Shown: positions 35,344 to 44,608 of the stretch, in pieces
How the letters are laid out: each line of letters begins with the position of its first letter
How positions within the stretch are numbered: the stretch's first letter is position 1
Assembly: GCA_965662745.1 (NCBI GenBank)
Contig: CBFIJK010000018.1
Coordinates: 1-59,323 of the forward strand
Source: Anianibacter sp965662745
GTDB lineage: Bacteria; Pseudomonadota; Alphaproteobacteria; Rhodobacterales; Rhodobacteraceae
Direction: 5' to 3'
DNA length: 59,323 nt
Notes under the pieces: generated by a model
The model's database searches: none
What the model was told of the DNA's origin: nothing
Seen by the model: only the letters and a program-made list of their open reading frames with translations
Program-made: the position numbers and the translations under genes

Positions 35344-37305
35344 TTGGACAACATCACGGACAGCATCACACGGGCGAGACCGGCCCAGGATGAGGATGAG
35401 GCGCGCCTCGTTCTGACCTATGGCACACCGGAACCGCCGGTGCCGTGGCGGCGTGTGTCGCTGGGCCCTCTGTCGTTTCTTCTGTCCGACCAGTCGATCC
35501 GCCGGATCGCGTGGCACAGCACGGAACTGGTGCGCGCAATCTGCTGGCCGATCCGGGATGACAGCTGGGGCACCTTTCCCGCGACCACTCTAGATCAAAG
35601 CACCGTCCGGTCCGAGGGGCGAGTCACGGGCAGGATTGAGCAGTCGGTCGACGGCGGACGTCTTGGCCTCAGCGTGGAATTTTCGGCCAGCGAAGAGGGC
35701 GCGCTAAGCGTTTCGGTGACGATGAGACCCAAGGACGGGGACTTTGCCACGAACCGCGCCGGTCTGACGGTGCTGCACCCGATCAAGGGCCTGACCGGGG
35801 CGCCGGTGATCCTGTCGCATCCGGACGGATCGCGCGAGGACAGCCAATTTCCGGAACTGGTCATGCCATCGCAGCCGATGAAAGAGATTTCCGGCCTTGC
35901 TTACGAGGTCGGGCCTGCGCGCGTCGAGATAAGTTTCGAAGGCGAGGTTTTCGAGATGGAGGATCAGCGCAACTGGTCTGACGCCTCTTACAAGACGTAC
36001 TGCGTGCCTTTGGAAGAACCCTTCACCTACAAGATCAACAGCCCGTTGACCCAGACGGTTCTGTTGTCCTTTTCCGGCGATCTCCCCGCCGGTTCCCAGC
36101 CCGGGGGGGACCCGCCGCCGCGCCTTGAACGGCTTGGCCACGCCGCCCCGGAGCTGGGCCTCGCGCTTGAGGACGGCTGGGAAGGCGATGCGGCGGCTCA
36201 GGCTTTGACAGAACATTGCGGGGCATCGCATCTCCTGGTGCGGATCGACGCCGCGACCAGCCCAAAGTTTCTCACGGCTGCCGCGACCTTGGCGCGCAGA
36301 CTATCGGCACCAATCGAGGCCGAGTTGCTGCTTGACGATGCCGGGACTGAGGCCGACCTTGAACGCCTCGCCCAGACCCTTGCCAAAGCCGGGATCGCGC
36401 CGCGCCATGTGATCGCCCTGCCCGCCGCCTATCTCAAAAGCTACCAGCCCACCGCTGTCTGGCCCGAAGGTCCGAAGCCCTCGGCGCTGATCGAGGCCAT
36501 GCGCCGCTTGTTCCCGGATGCACGGATCGGCGGCGGAATGCTGACCAACTTCACCGAATTCAACCGCTGCCCGCCGGACGCCGCGCGCTGCGATTTCATC
36601 TTTCACGGAAACTCGGCCACGGTGCATGCCAGCGACGACCTGTCCGTGATCGAGACGATCGAGACGCTGCCGCATATCTTCCGCAGCGCCAAAGCCTTGT
36701 CCGAAGGCGCCGCGTATCGGCTGGGCCTCGTATCCATCGGGATGCGGACCAACCCGTATGGCAGCGCCATTTCGGAGAACCGCGCGCAGGTCCGCGAAAC
36801 AATGGCCCGCCCCGACCCGCGCCACCGGGGCCTCTTTGCCGCGGCGTGGGCGGTGGGCGTTCTGACCGCGACGGGTGACGAAGTCGAGGCGCTGTGCCTC
36901 GCGGCGCCGACCGGACCCTTCGGCGTGATCTACGCGCCCCAGCCCTACAGCCAGCCGGGGTTCGACGATGGCGATGGCGTTGTCACGCCTCTGTTTCACG
37001 TCCTTCGCCGGGCGCAGACCTTCGCCGGACAACCCCGCGTCACGCTTTCTGGCCTGCCCGAGGATATCATGGCCTATGGCGCCGAGGTTGAGGGCGAAAC
37101 CCGCCTCATCATTGCGAATCTCTCGCAGGTACGGCGCAGGGTTGCGCTGCCGGACACGGCCCGTGTGAAGATTCTCGACACCGCTAGCGCGCGCGCGGCG
37201 ATGGCGGATCCGAACTGGCTGGACACCACGCCGGAACAGCCGATGACGTCGCTCGATCTGGCCCCGTTTGCCGTGGCGTTCCTGACATCAGAGCGCCCGT
37301 CATGA
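35344..37305 (+). CDS. apnL: D-apionolactonase-like (apnL-type) protein
   Basis: A 653-residue soluble enzyme with an N-terminal beta domain (about 1-240), a TIM-barrel-like middle (about 250-540; GGGMLTNFTEFNRCPPD, FIFHGNSATVHASDD) and a C-terminal beta domain. I recognise this as the D-apionate lactonase (ApnL) family, which opens D-apionolactone made by apiose dehydrogenase. The next genes are an apsD-like dehydrogenase and a ribose-type ABC transporter, the arrangement of D-apiose catabolism. TTG is the start: GGAGGAG lies five bases upstream; the frame opens earlier but has no ribosome site. Family recall is from memory, so this call is probable rather than certain. Confidence 0.6.
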   Translation: MDNITDSITRARPAQDEDEARLVLTYGTPEPPVPWRRVSLGPLSFLLSDQSIRRIAWHSTELVRAICWPIRDDSWGTFPATTLDQSTVRSEGRVTGRIEQSVDGGRLGLSVEFSASEEGALSVSVTMRPKDGDFATNRAGLTVLHPIKGLTGAPVILSHPDGSREDSQFPELVMPSQPMKEISGLAYEVGPARVEISFEGEVFEMEDQRNWSDASYKTYCVPLEEPFTYKINSPLTQTVLLSFSGDLPAGSQPGGDPPPRLERLGHAAPELGLALEDGWEGDAAAQALTEHCGASHLLVRIDAATSPKFLTAAATLARRLSAPIEAELLLDDAGTEADLERLAQTLAKAGIAPRHVIALPAAYLKSYQPTAVWPEGPKPSALIEAMRRLFPDARIGGGMLTNFTEFNRCPPDAARCDFIFHGNSATVHASDDLSVIETIETLPHIFRSAKALSEGAAYRLGLVSIGMRTNPYGSAISENRAQVRETMARPDPRHRGLFAAAWAVGVLTATGDEVEALCLAAPTGPFGVIYAPQPYSQPGFDDGDGVVTPLFHVLRRAQTFAGQPRVTLSGLPEDIMAYGAEVEGETRLIIANLSQVRRRVALPDTARVKILDTASARAAMADPNWLDTTPEQPMTSLDLAPFAVAFLTSERPS

Positions 37306-37432
37306 CGCAGCAGGGAGCCATTGCGGAAACCCGCAGTCGACAGGCGGAAAGCCCCGTTCATGGCGCGGCGATACAGGCCTACGCTGCAAGCAAATGTGCA
37401 CCCGCGCGCAACGGGGACACGGAGGAGGACAC

Positions 37433-38458
37433 ATGCTGAGGGGGGCGATCATAGGGACCGGATTTTTCGCCGGAAACCACCTGAATGGCTGGACGATGGC
37501 CAAGGGCGCCGAAATCGTGGCGCTGTGCGATCTCGACGCGGCCAAGGCGCGGGAGGCGGCCGACAGGTTTGGCATCGCGCAGGTCTACACCGACGCCGAT
37601 GAGATGCTGCGCGCGCAGGATCTCGATTTTGTCGATATCATCACCACCGCGCCGACGCACAGACCGCTCGTGGAGTTGGCGCTGCGCCACAACGCCCATG
37701 TGATCTGCCAAAAACCGTTCGCGGAAACCATGACCGACGCACGCGCCATGGTCGAGGCAGCCGAGGCAGCGGGTAAAGCCCTGATGATTCACGAAAATTT
37801 CCGCTGGCAGTCTGCCATTCGACGGGTCATCGACCTTGTGCGCGCGGGCCGGATCGGACAGCCTTTCTTTTGCCGCGCGTCGTTCCGGTCGGGCTATGAC
37901 GTGTTCTCGGGACAGCCGTACCTCGCGACAGGCGAGCGGTTCATCATCGAAGATCTCGGCATCCATGTGCTCGACATAGCGCGGGCGATCATGGGCGATG
38001 CCATCCGCGTCTCGGCGGTCACGACGCGGATCAACCCCGCGATCAAAGGCGAGGATGTGGCGACGATCCTGCTGACCCATGAAAGCGGCATGGCGAGCGT
38101 GGTGGATTGTTCCTATGCCACCCGCCGCAGCCCCGAGACCTTCCCCGAAACCCTTCTGGAAATCGACGGGCCAGAGGGAACGATCCGTCTGGATGCGGGG
38201 TATCGCCTGACGGTGCAGGCAGGCGGACAGGACGAACAGATCGACGCCGCGCCGCCGCTTCTCGATTGGGCCGAACGCCCTTGGCACAACATCCAGGAAA
38301 GCGTGGTCACCATCCAGCAGCATTTCATCGACTGTCTGGCCAGCGGAACCGCCCCGGAAACATCTGGGGCCGACAATCTCAAGACATTGGCACTCGTCGA
38401 AGCCGCCTATCTGTCGGCGGCCGAAGGGAGGAGCGTGCAGACCGACAGCCTTGGCTGA
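37433..38458 (+). CDS. apsD: Gfo/Idh/MocA oxidoreductase, apiose dehydrogenase (apsD)-like
   Basis: A 341-residue NAD(P)-dependent oxidoreductase: Rossmann start GAIIGTGFFAGNHLNGW, the second motif VALCDLDAAKA, catalytic EKP-type loop present as CQKPFAETM (Lys-Pro), and HENFRWQ and EDLGIHVLDIARA of the C-terminal domain. The GFFAGNHLNGW opening is characteristic of D-apiose dehydrogenase in my memory, which oxidises D-apiose to D-apionolactone. Position after an apnL-like gene supports this. A general sugar or inositol dehydrogenase remains possible. AGGAGGACAC stands before ATG. Confidence 0.65.
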   Translation: MLRGAIIGTGFFAGNHLNGWTMAKGAEIVALCDLDAAKAREAADRFGIAQVYTDADEMLRAQDLDFVDIITTAPTHRPLVELALRHNAHVICQKPFAETMTDARAMVEAAEAAGKALMIHENFRWQSAIRRVIDLVRAGRIGQPFFCRASFRSGYDVFSGQPYLATGERFIIEDLGIHVLDIARAIMGDAIRVSAVTTRINPAIKGEDVATILLTHESGMASVVDCSYATRRSPETFPETLLEIDGPEGTIRLDAGYRLTVQAGGQDEQIDAAPPLLDWAERPWHNIQESVVTIQQHFIDCLASGTAPETSGADNLKTLALVEAAYLSAAEGRSVQTDSLG

Positions 38459-38527
38459 GGTGTACGCACTACACGATCCCGGCACCCGGACACCCGGGAC
38501 GCCGGACAACACGGAGGAGAGAAAGAC

Positions 38528-39454
38528 ATGACGTTCAAGATCAAACTGCTGGCCGCCGCAACGGCCCTCATGACGCTGCCGGTGATGGTATCGGCAGAGA
38601 CCATCGCGATCATCACGCCCAGCCACGACAACCCGTTCTTCAAGGCCGAAGCCGATGGCGCCGCCGCGAAGGCCGAAGAGCTGGGCTACGACACCATCGT
38701 GCTGGTGCATGACGACGATCCCAACAAGCAGTCCGAGCTGTTCGACAGCGCCATCGCAAGCGGTGTGTCTGCGATCATCCTCGACAATGCTGGCGCCGAT
38801 GCCTCTGTTGCCGCCGTGCAGAAGGCCAAGGACGCGGGCATCCCGTCTTTCCTGATCGACCGCGAGATCACCGCGACCGGCGTCGCCGTCAGCCAGATCG
38901 TTTCGAACAACTACCAGGGCGCCCAGCTTGGGGCCGAAGAATTCGTCAGCCTGATGGGCGAAGAAGGCAAGTATGCCGAGCTTCTGGGCAAGGAAAGCGA
39001 CACCAATGCGGGGATCCGCAGCCAAGGCTATCATGACGTGATCGACCAGTATCCCGATCTTGAAATGGTCGCGCAGCAGACCGCCAACTGGTCCCAGACC
39101 GAGGCCTTCACGGTGATGGAATCAATCCTTCAGGCGAACCCTGAGATCAAGGGCGTGATCTCGGGCAACGACACCATGGCCATGGGCGCCTGGGCCGCTC
39201 TCGAGGCGGCAGGCCGCACCGATGTGATCGTGGTGGGCTTTGACGGGTCGAACGACGTGCGCGATTCCATCATGGCGGGCGGCATCAAGGCGACCGTGCT
39301 GCAACCCGCCTATGCACAGGCGCAGATGGCCGTGATGCAGGCCGATCAGTATCTCAAGACCGGATCGACCGGGCTTGACGAGAAGCAGCTGATGGACTGC
39401 GTGCTGATCACCGAAGAGAACGCCGGCCAGCTTGAGACCTTCGCTCTGAACTAA
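38528..39454 (+). CDS. Sugar-binding periplasmic protein (RbsB-like)
   Basis: A 308-residue periplasmic protein of the pentose/ribose type, with signal peptide (MTFKIKLLAAATALMTLPVM then cleavage after VSA). It has the family's first motif IITPSHDNPFFKAEADGA, EEFVSLMGE and GNDTMAMGAWAALEAAG. First gene of the transporter cluster, with a GGAGGAGAGAAAGAC ribosome region. Substrate is probably D-apiose or a related branched pentose. Confidence 0.88.
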   Translation: MTFKIKLLAAATALMTLPVMVSAETIAIITPSHDNPFFKAEADGAAAKAEELGYDTIVLVHDDDPNKQSELFDSAIASGVSAIILDNAGADASVAAVQKAKDAGIPSFLIDREITATGVAVSQIVSNNYQGAQLGAEEFVSLMGEEGKYAELLGKESDTNAGIRSQGYHDVIDQYPDLEMVAQQTANWSQTEAFTVMESILQANPEIKGVISGNDTMAMGAWAALEAAGRTDVIVVGFDGSNDVRDSIMAGGIKATVLQPAYAQAQMAVMQADQYLKTGSTGLDEKQLMDCVLITEENAGQLETFALN

Positions 39455-39528
39455 GCGGCGAACACGACGATATCCGCGCGTGCCAGACACGTGCGGATAT
39501 CTTTCTGCAGGCATCAAGGAACACCCCA

Positions 39529-40173
39529 ATGACCAGGGCACTCCTGCTCGCACTGATGGCGATTGCGGTCACTTCGGTGTCGGGCTGCAAGATCGTCTTC
39601 GATTCCGACAAGGACGAGACCGAAATCCCCGCAGGTCCCGAAGGCGATGACGCGCGCAACGCCCAGCGGCTGGAAGACACGTTCGAGCCGCAGCTTTTGC
39701 CACATGTGCGCAGCGCGGCGGTGGACATCACCGACCTGCGCGCCGGGATCGCGGCCGATATCGAAGCGATTGGCGCGGCGCGCGCACAGCGCGGGTCCGG
39801 CGCAGGGGCCGCCTGGAATTTCCCCGTAAGCGGGAACGGCGTGGTGATCGAGGCCGATCTCGACACGCGCGCCCGGACGCTTTCGCTGGACACCGACGCC
39901 GATGGCACCGCCGATACGACCCTTCAGATCGGTCCGGTCATTCGCGGCACGGCGTTGCGCGACGGCGCGCCGTTCTACAATTTCGACAATTTCCGCGATC
40001 AGATCGAATACGCCAAGCTGGCGCGCGCTCTCAACGACGAGATCACCGCGCGCATTACCCTGCCCGAGGGCGAGCTTGCGGGCCGAACCGTGAGCTTTGC
40101 GGGCATCACGGCCCTGAGGTCCGCCGACGAGGATATCGTCGTCACGCCGACAGAGGTGACGTTCGAGCCATGA
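39529..40173 (+). CDS. DUF2291 lipoprotein of a sugar ABC transporter
   Basis: A 214-residue DUF2291 protein. A signal peptide ends in the lipobox SVSGC (Cys about residue 19), followed by KIVFDSD. DUF2291 proteins are found almost only between binding-protein and ATPase genes of ribose-type ABC importers, as here; function is unknown. It overlaps rbsA by four bases (ATGA). Confidence 0.85.
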   Translation: MTRALLLALMAIAVTSVSGCKIVFDSDKDETEIPAGPEGDDARNAQRLEDTFEPQLLPHVRSAAVDITDLRAGIAADIEAIGAARAQRGSGAGAAWNFPVSGNGVVIEADLDTRARTLSLDTDADGTADTTLQIGPVIRGTALRDGAPFYNFDNFRDQIEYAKLARALNDEITARITLPEGELAGRTVSFAGITALRSADEDIVVTPTEVTFEP

Positions 40174-41705
40174 GCGAGAAACACCCCATCGGTCTGTCCA
40201 TAAGGGACGCGGTCAAGGTCTATCCCGGGACGCGCGCCCTGAAAGGCGTGGATTTCGACATCCGCATGGGCGCAGTGAACGTTCTGGTGGGTGAAAACGG
40301 CGCCGGGAAATCGACCCTGATGAAAGTCATTTCCGGGGTGGAACCGCTCACCGAGGGCGAGATCACGATGGAGGGCGCGCCGGTCCGGTTCCAGAACAAG
40401 GACGACGCCGTGCGCGCGGGCATCGGGATCGTGTTTCAGGAACTCAACCTCTTTCCCGAGATGACCGTGGCCGAGAACATCTTCATCGGGAACGAACTGA
40501 CCCGCGGCGGCATCCATCTCGATACCCGCGCCCAGCGAGCGCGCAGCGCCGAGATCCTGCAGCGGTTGGAACAGAAGATCGACCCCGACACCCCGCTTGG
40601 GCATCTGCGGATCGGCCAGCAGCAGATCATCGAGATCGCCAAGGCGCTGGCCCAGGATGCCCGCATTCTCATTCTGGACGAACCGACATCGGCGCTGTCG
40701 GCCGTCGAAGTCGAGGTGCTGTTCCGGCTGATCGCCGAACTGAAGGCCCACGGCGTGGGCATCGTGTATATCTCTCACCGTCTCGAGGAACTGATCCGGA
40801 TCGGCGACTACATCACCGTTCTGCGCGACGGCGAGATCACCGGCGCGCGCAGCATGGAGGGCGTCGATCTGCGCTGGATCGTCGAGGCGATGATCGGCGG
40901 CAAATCCAAGGATTTCGCCGAAGCGATCACCCACAATCCGGGCGACGAGGTGTTCCGGGCCGAGAACGTCGCGCTGCCGAAGATGGGCGGTGGGTTTCAT
41001 GTCGATCATGTCTCGCTGTCGGTCCGGGCGGGCGAGATCGTCGGGATTTACGGGCTTATGGGCGCCGGACGGACAGAGCTGATGGAATGCATCATCGGCC
41101 GTCATCCCGGCACCTCGCTTGGTCACTATTTTATCGACGGCACCGAAATTCGCAGCGGTGCGATCGCGGACCGCATCGCCAGCGGCATCGCCCTTGTGCC
41201 TGAAGACCGCAAGCGCGACGGCCTCGTCCAGATCATGGCGATCCGCGAGAACCTGACGCTGTCGTCCTTGGGACAGATGGCGCGCGGCGTTCACCTCGAT
41301 CTCAGGCGTGAGGCCGCCAAGGCCCTCGATTTCATCCGGCGGCTGACCATCAAGGTCTCCAGCCAGGAAAACCCGGTTTCGTCCCTGTCCGGGGGCAACC
41401 AGCAAAAGGTCGTCATCGGCAAGGCCCTGATGACCGAGCCGAAGATCCTTCTGATGGACGAGCCGACACGCGGCGTGGACGTGGGTGCCAAGGCCGAGAT
41501 CTACCGCGTCATGCGCCAACTGGCTGCCGACGGTCTGGCGGTGCTGTTCTGCACCTCCGAGATCGAGGAATGCATGGCGCTCAGCGACCGCATCCTCGTG
41601 ATGGCGGACGGACAGGTTACCGGCACATTCGACAAGACCGCAGAAGCGGCCGCGGTCATCGCTGCCGCCACGCCAAGAGCAAATCTCAAGGAGAGCGCAG
41701 CATGA
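40170..41705 (+). CDS. Sugar ABC transporter ATPase (RbsA-like)
   Basis: A 511-residue fused double ATPase. First half: Walker A GENGAGKST, Walker B ILILDEPTSALS. Second half: degenerate Walker A GLMGAGRTE, signature SGGNQQKVVIGKAL and Walker B ILLMDEPTRGVD. This asymmetry is normal for ribose/galactose importers. The first signature region reads LRIGQQQIIEIAKAL. It couples ATP hydrolysis to uptake by the permease encoded next, with overlapping stop and start (ATGA). Confidence 0.93.
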   Translation: MSEKHPIGLSIRDAVKVYPGTRALKGVDFDIRMGAVNVLVGENGAGKSTLMKVISGVEPLTEGEITMEGAPVRFQNKDDAVRAGIGIVFQELNLFPEMTVAENIFIGNELTRGGIHLDTRAQRARSAEILQRLEQKIDPDTPLGHLRIGQQQIIEIAKALAQDARILILDEPTSALSAVEVEVLFRLIAELKAHGVGIVYISHRLEELIRIGDYITVLRDGEITGARSMEGVDLRWIVEAMIGGKSKDFAEAITHNPGDEVFRAENVALPKMGGGFHVDHVSLSVRAGEIVGIYGLMGAGRTELMECIIGRHPGTSLGHYFIDGTEIRSGAIADRIASGIALVPEDRKRDGLVQIMAIRENLTLSSLGQMARGVHLDLRREAAKALDFIRRLTIKVSSQENPVSSLSGGNQQKVVIGKALMTEPKILLMDEPTRGVDVGAKAEIYRVMRQLAADGLAVLFCTSEIEECMALSDRILVMADGQVTGTFDKTAEAAAVIAAATPRANLKESAA

Positions 41706-42754
41706 GCGTCACGGCAGACACGCGAACCGGGGGCGGGACGAACTGGCTCTTGCTGTTGCTGAAGGCGCGGACCTTCGTTGCGCTGATCCTGGTGTTCACT
41801 TATTTCGCCATCGCCGCGCCGAATTTTCTAAGCGTGGCCAATGCCGTCCTCATCTCCAAGCATGTAGCAATCAACGCCTTTCTCGCAATCGGCATGACCT
41901 ATGTGATCATCACCGGGGGGATCGACCTGTCTGTGGGCTCTGTCGTCGGCCTGACGTCGATGATCGCAGGCTACCTGATCCTCAACGGGATCGATCTTGG
42001 TCTCGGCTGGTCGATCCAGTTCAATACGCTCGAAATCGTGCTTATCGTATGCCTCATCGGGGTCTTCGTCGGCTGGGTGAACGGGCTGTTGATAACGCGG
42101 CTCAACGTGGCCCCGTTCATCGCCACGCTCGGGATGCTCTACATGGCGCGTGGCGCGGCGCTGCTGATGTCGGGCGGGCGCACCTTTCCCAACCTGAACG
42201 GCAACCCGGACTACGGATCAGACACCTTCCCACTGATCGGCGCGGGCAGCTTTCTTGGCGTACCGGTCATGATCTGGATGCTGATCGTCGTCGCGCTGGC
42301 AGCCACCTATATTGCGCAGCGCACGCCGCTGGGCCGACACATCTACGCCACGGGCGGCAACGAGAGCGGGGCCGAGCTGTCGGGCGTCCGCGTGCGCCGG
42401 GTGAAGACTTTCGTCTACATGTTCTCGGGTCTCATGGCCGCGCTGGTCGGGATCATCATCGCCTCGCAGCTCAAGGCAGCGCATCCGGCAACGGGCGAAT
42501 TCTTCGAGTTGAACGCCATCGCCGCGGCGGTGCTTGGCGGCACCTCCATGTCAGGCGGACGCGGCCGGATCTGGGGCACGATCATCGGCGCCTTCGTGAT
42601 CGGCATCCTGTCGGACGGACTGATCATGATGGGGGTCTCGTCGTTCTGGCAAATGGTGATCAAGGGCCTCGTGATCGTCGCAGCCGTGGTTGTCGATCAG
42701 GCGCAAAGCCGTCTCCAGTCGCGCGTCGCGCTCACGCAAGAGGCTGCCGGGTAA
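41702..42754 (+). CDS. Sugar ABC transporter permease (RbsC-like)
   Basis: A 350-residue inner-membrane permease with about eight to ten hydrophobic helices and the BPD_transp_2 pattern: GMTYVIITGGIDLSVGSVVG near the N-terminus, GRHIYATGGNESGAELSGV (cytoplasmic coupling loop) and TSMSGGRGRIWGT. Starts at ATG 41702 overlapping the rbsA stop. Last gene of the transport operon; the frame opens upstream only inside rbsA. Confidence 0.92.
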   Translation: MSVTADTRTGGGTNWLLLLLKARTFVALILVFTYFAIAAPNFLSVANAVLISKHVAINAFLAIGMTYVIITGGIDLSVGSVVGLTSMIAGYLILNGIDLGLGWSIQFNTLEIVLIVCLIGVFVGWVNGLLITRLNVAPFIATLGMLYMARGAALLMSGGRTFPNLNGNPDYGSDTFPLIGAGSFLGVPVMIWMLIVVALAATYIAQRTPLGRHIYATGGNESGAELSGVRVRRVKTFVYMFSGLMAALVGIIIASQLKAAHPATGEFFELNAIAAAVLGGTSMSGGRGRIWGTIIGAFVIGILSDGLIMMGVSSFWQMVIKGLVIVAAVVVDQAQSRLQSRVALTQEAAG

Positions 42755-42911
42755 GCGGGGGGCTTTGCGCCCGACCCGGTGGATGGCGCGCAACGGCGGT
42801 GGGCCGTTCTTGACCTTCGACGTTCCGCGCGACGGGCCGGATTGCGATGACTGCTGGACGTAAGCTCTAGGGCGGGGTCAGCCGCCTTGTCGCAATGCCG
42901 AGGCGCATGGC

Positions 42912-42929
42912 GGCTTGGCTTGCCAAGCC
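42912..42929. repeat. Perfect 8-bp inverted repeat next to a sigma-EcfG promoter
   Basis: GGCTTGGC-TT-GCCAAGCC, perfect palindrome with a two-base centre. It ends one base before the GGAAC -35 element at 42931. The position suggests an operator overlapping polymerase. It is not followed by a T run, so it is not a terminator. Confidence 0.7.
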
Positions 42930-42930
42930 C

Positions 42931-42956
42931 GGAACCAATCGCTGTTCGAGTTCGTT
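42931..42956 (+). promoter_or_regulatory. Sigma-EcfG-type promoter for the PQQ-type sugar dehydrogenase gene
   Basis: GGAAC (42931-42935), 17-base spacer, CGTT (42953-42956). This matches the alphaproteobacterial general-stress sigma factor consensus GGAAC-N16/17-CGTT. It lies 67 bases before the ATG at 43024. The rest of 42755-42930 shows no gene. Confidence 0.7.
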
Positions 42957-43023
42957 TCGACCACAGCGGTTGCAGTCGACACATATTGCGGCCGCCAAAG
43001 CTCTGAACATTTTGGGAGGACAC

Positions 43024-44334
43024 ATGCGACTTAATCCCCGTATCCGATCCACAACTGCGATTTGCGCCGTTTTCGCTGCCGCTGCGACGACCGCAGCCCC
43101 GGCGGCGGCACAGACCAGCATGAATACCACACGCTTGCAGGACGAGGTGGTCCTGTCCGGCCAGGACCAGCTTTGGGACATGGCGTTCCTTGAGGATGGC
43201 ACGATGTTCTTCACCGAACAGTGCCACGGGCTTTCGGTGCGCTTGCCCTCGGGCGAGGTGAATGCCCTTCTCGGCATGGGCGCAACCGAAGAGGACGTGT
43301 CCGAATACCAAAGCGTGGCGGACGATCTCTTTTGCCAAGGACAGGCAGGCATGAACGGCGTCACCGTCGACCCGGAGTTCGACGACAATCGGCGTCTCTA
43401 CGTCTATTCCGCCTCTCAGAAATCCGACCCGCAGACCAACCGGGTGCTGCGCATGACCGTGAACGAGGACTTCACGGGCGTCTCTGACCGGACGGATATT
43501 GTCACCGACATCCCCTACAAGACTGCGCCGACCGATCACCCCTTCGGCGAAGCAGGCGCTCATAATGGGGGGCGCATCCGGTTCAATCCGGACGATGGCT
43601 TTCTCTATGTGACCACAGGCGACAACCACAATCCCGAGATCCCCCAAAGCCCCACGCTGATGGGCAGCAAGGTTCTGCGCATCACGACCGATGGCGATGC
43701 TGCACCCGACAATGAGCCGCCCGAGGGGTTCGATCCGCGCACCTACACGTATGGCCATCGCAACGTTCAGGCCATCACCTTCCACCCCGAAACCGGGCAG
43801 GCCATCATCGGGGAACACGGTCCTTGGCATTCCGACGAGATCACCGTTCTCGAGAATGGTGGCAACGGTGGCTGGGACCCACGCGACAACATGGCCGGAC
43901 GCGGCGATTGTCCGGATGGCTACTGCGGATACATGCCTAACCAGATGGAAGGCATGAACCGCTATGAGCGCGCCTCCTTCATGCCGATGACCGATTTCGA
44001 GACCTATCCCGACGCGATGCCGCCGATCTGGTCGAACAATGGCTGGTCACAGGGCCTCTCGGCGATCGAGTTCGTGACGGGCGACCAATGGGGCGACTGG
44101 GATGGCAACATGGTCGTCAGCTACATGGGCATCGGCTTTGGCGGCACACCACTGGGCGAGCGGATCGACGTGATCGAGCTTCAGACGGTCGAGGGCGCGT
44201 TGGCCGTTCGGGACGTCACCGAAATGACGCTCCCGATGGAGGCCGGGCGGTTCCGCGCACTGGTGCAGGGCCCTGATGGCGATCTCTACGTCGCGATCAG
44301 CCAGGGCGAAATCCACCGGTTTTCGCCGAACTGA
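43024..44334 (+). CDS. PQQ-dependent aldose sugar dehydrogenase-like protein
   Basis: A 436-residue secreted beta-propeller of the soluble aldose/glucose dehydrogenase type (GSDH, YliI family). It has a signal peptide (about 30 residues ending AAPAAAQ), LWDMAFLEDGTMFFTE, GAHNGGRIRFNPDDGFLYV and YGHRNVQAITFHP (His and Arg of the active site), and GEHGPWHSDEITVLENGGNGG. It should oxidise sugars in the periplasm with PQQ. Its promoter is of the stress sigma type, separate from the sugar operon before it. Cofactor and substrate are by family only. Confidence 0.85.
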   Translation: MRLNPRIRSTTAICAVFAAAATTAAPAAAQTSMNTTRLQDEVVLSGQDQLWDMAFLEDGTMFFTEQCHGLSVRLPSGEVNALLGMGATEEDVSEYQSVADDLFCQGQAGMNGVTVDPEFDDNRRLYVYSASQKSDPQTNRVLRMTVNEDFTGVSDRTDIVTDIPYKTAPTDHPFGEAGAHNGGRIRFNPDDGFLYVTTGDNHNPEIPQSPTLMGSKVLRITTDGDAAPDNEPPEGFDPRTYTYGHRNVQAITFHPETGQAIIGEHGPWHSDEITVLENGGNGGWDPRDNMAGRGDCPDGYCGYMPNQMEGMNRYERASFMPMTDFETYPDAMPPIWSNNGWSQGLSAIEFVTGDQWGDWDGNMVVSYMGIGFGGTPLGERIDVIELQTVEGALAVRDVTEMTLPMEAGRFRALVQGPDGDLYVAISQGEIHRFSPN

Positions 44335-44488
44335 TTGATATTTCGCCACTGTTGGGCGCTGTGCAGGCCCCGCTTCGCCCGCGCGAGGCGGGCCCTGCCT
44401 TGCCCGGTGCGGGCGTAACCTGCTGTCCCAAGCCCCGGAACGACCGGTCTGTCCCCCACTTCTCAGGCGGCACCCGGATGACGCCGTA

Positions 44489-44525
44489 CCGCATTGGGAT
44501 ATCGTCTTTCCGCATTGGAATTTCG
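44489..44525. repeat. Tandem 16-bp imperfect direct repeat, 21-bp period
   Basis: CCGCATTGGGATATCG (44489-44504) and CCGCATTGGAATTTCG (44510-44525), 14 of 16 bases identical. The 21-bp spacing is two helical turns, as for paired regulator sites. It ends ten bases before a sigma-EcfG-type -35 element. The rest of 44335-44488 shows no gene. Confidence 0.65.
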
Positions 44526-44534
44526 ACTTTTCAC

Positions 44535-44559
44535 GGAACTTTTTCAACGCTGAAACGTC
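44535..44559 (+). promoter_or_regulatory. Sigma-EcfG-type promoter for the small acidic protein gene
   Basis: GGAAC (44535-44539), 16-base spacer, CGTC (44556-44559), 49 bases before the ATG at 44609. The -10 differs from CGTT at the last base. Confidence 0.6.
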
Positions 44560-44608
44560 GGTAGAGGGACAGCCTTTTTGAAGGAAAAGACTAGAAAGGA
44601 GACGTTCC

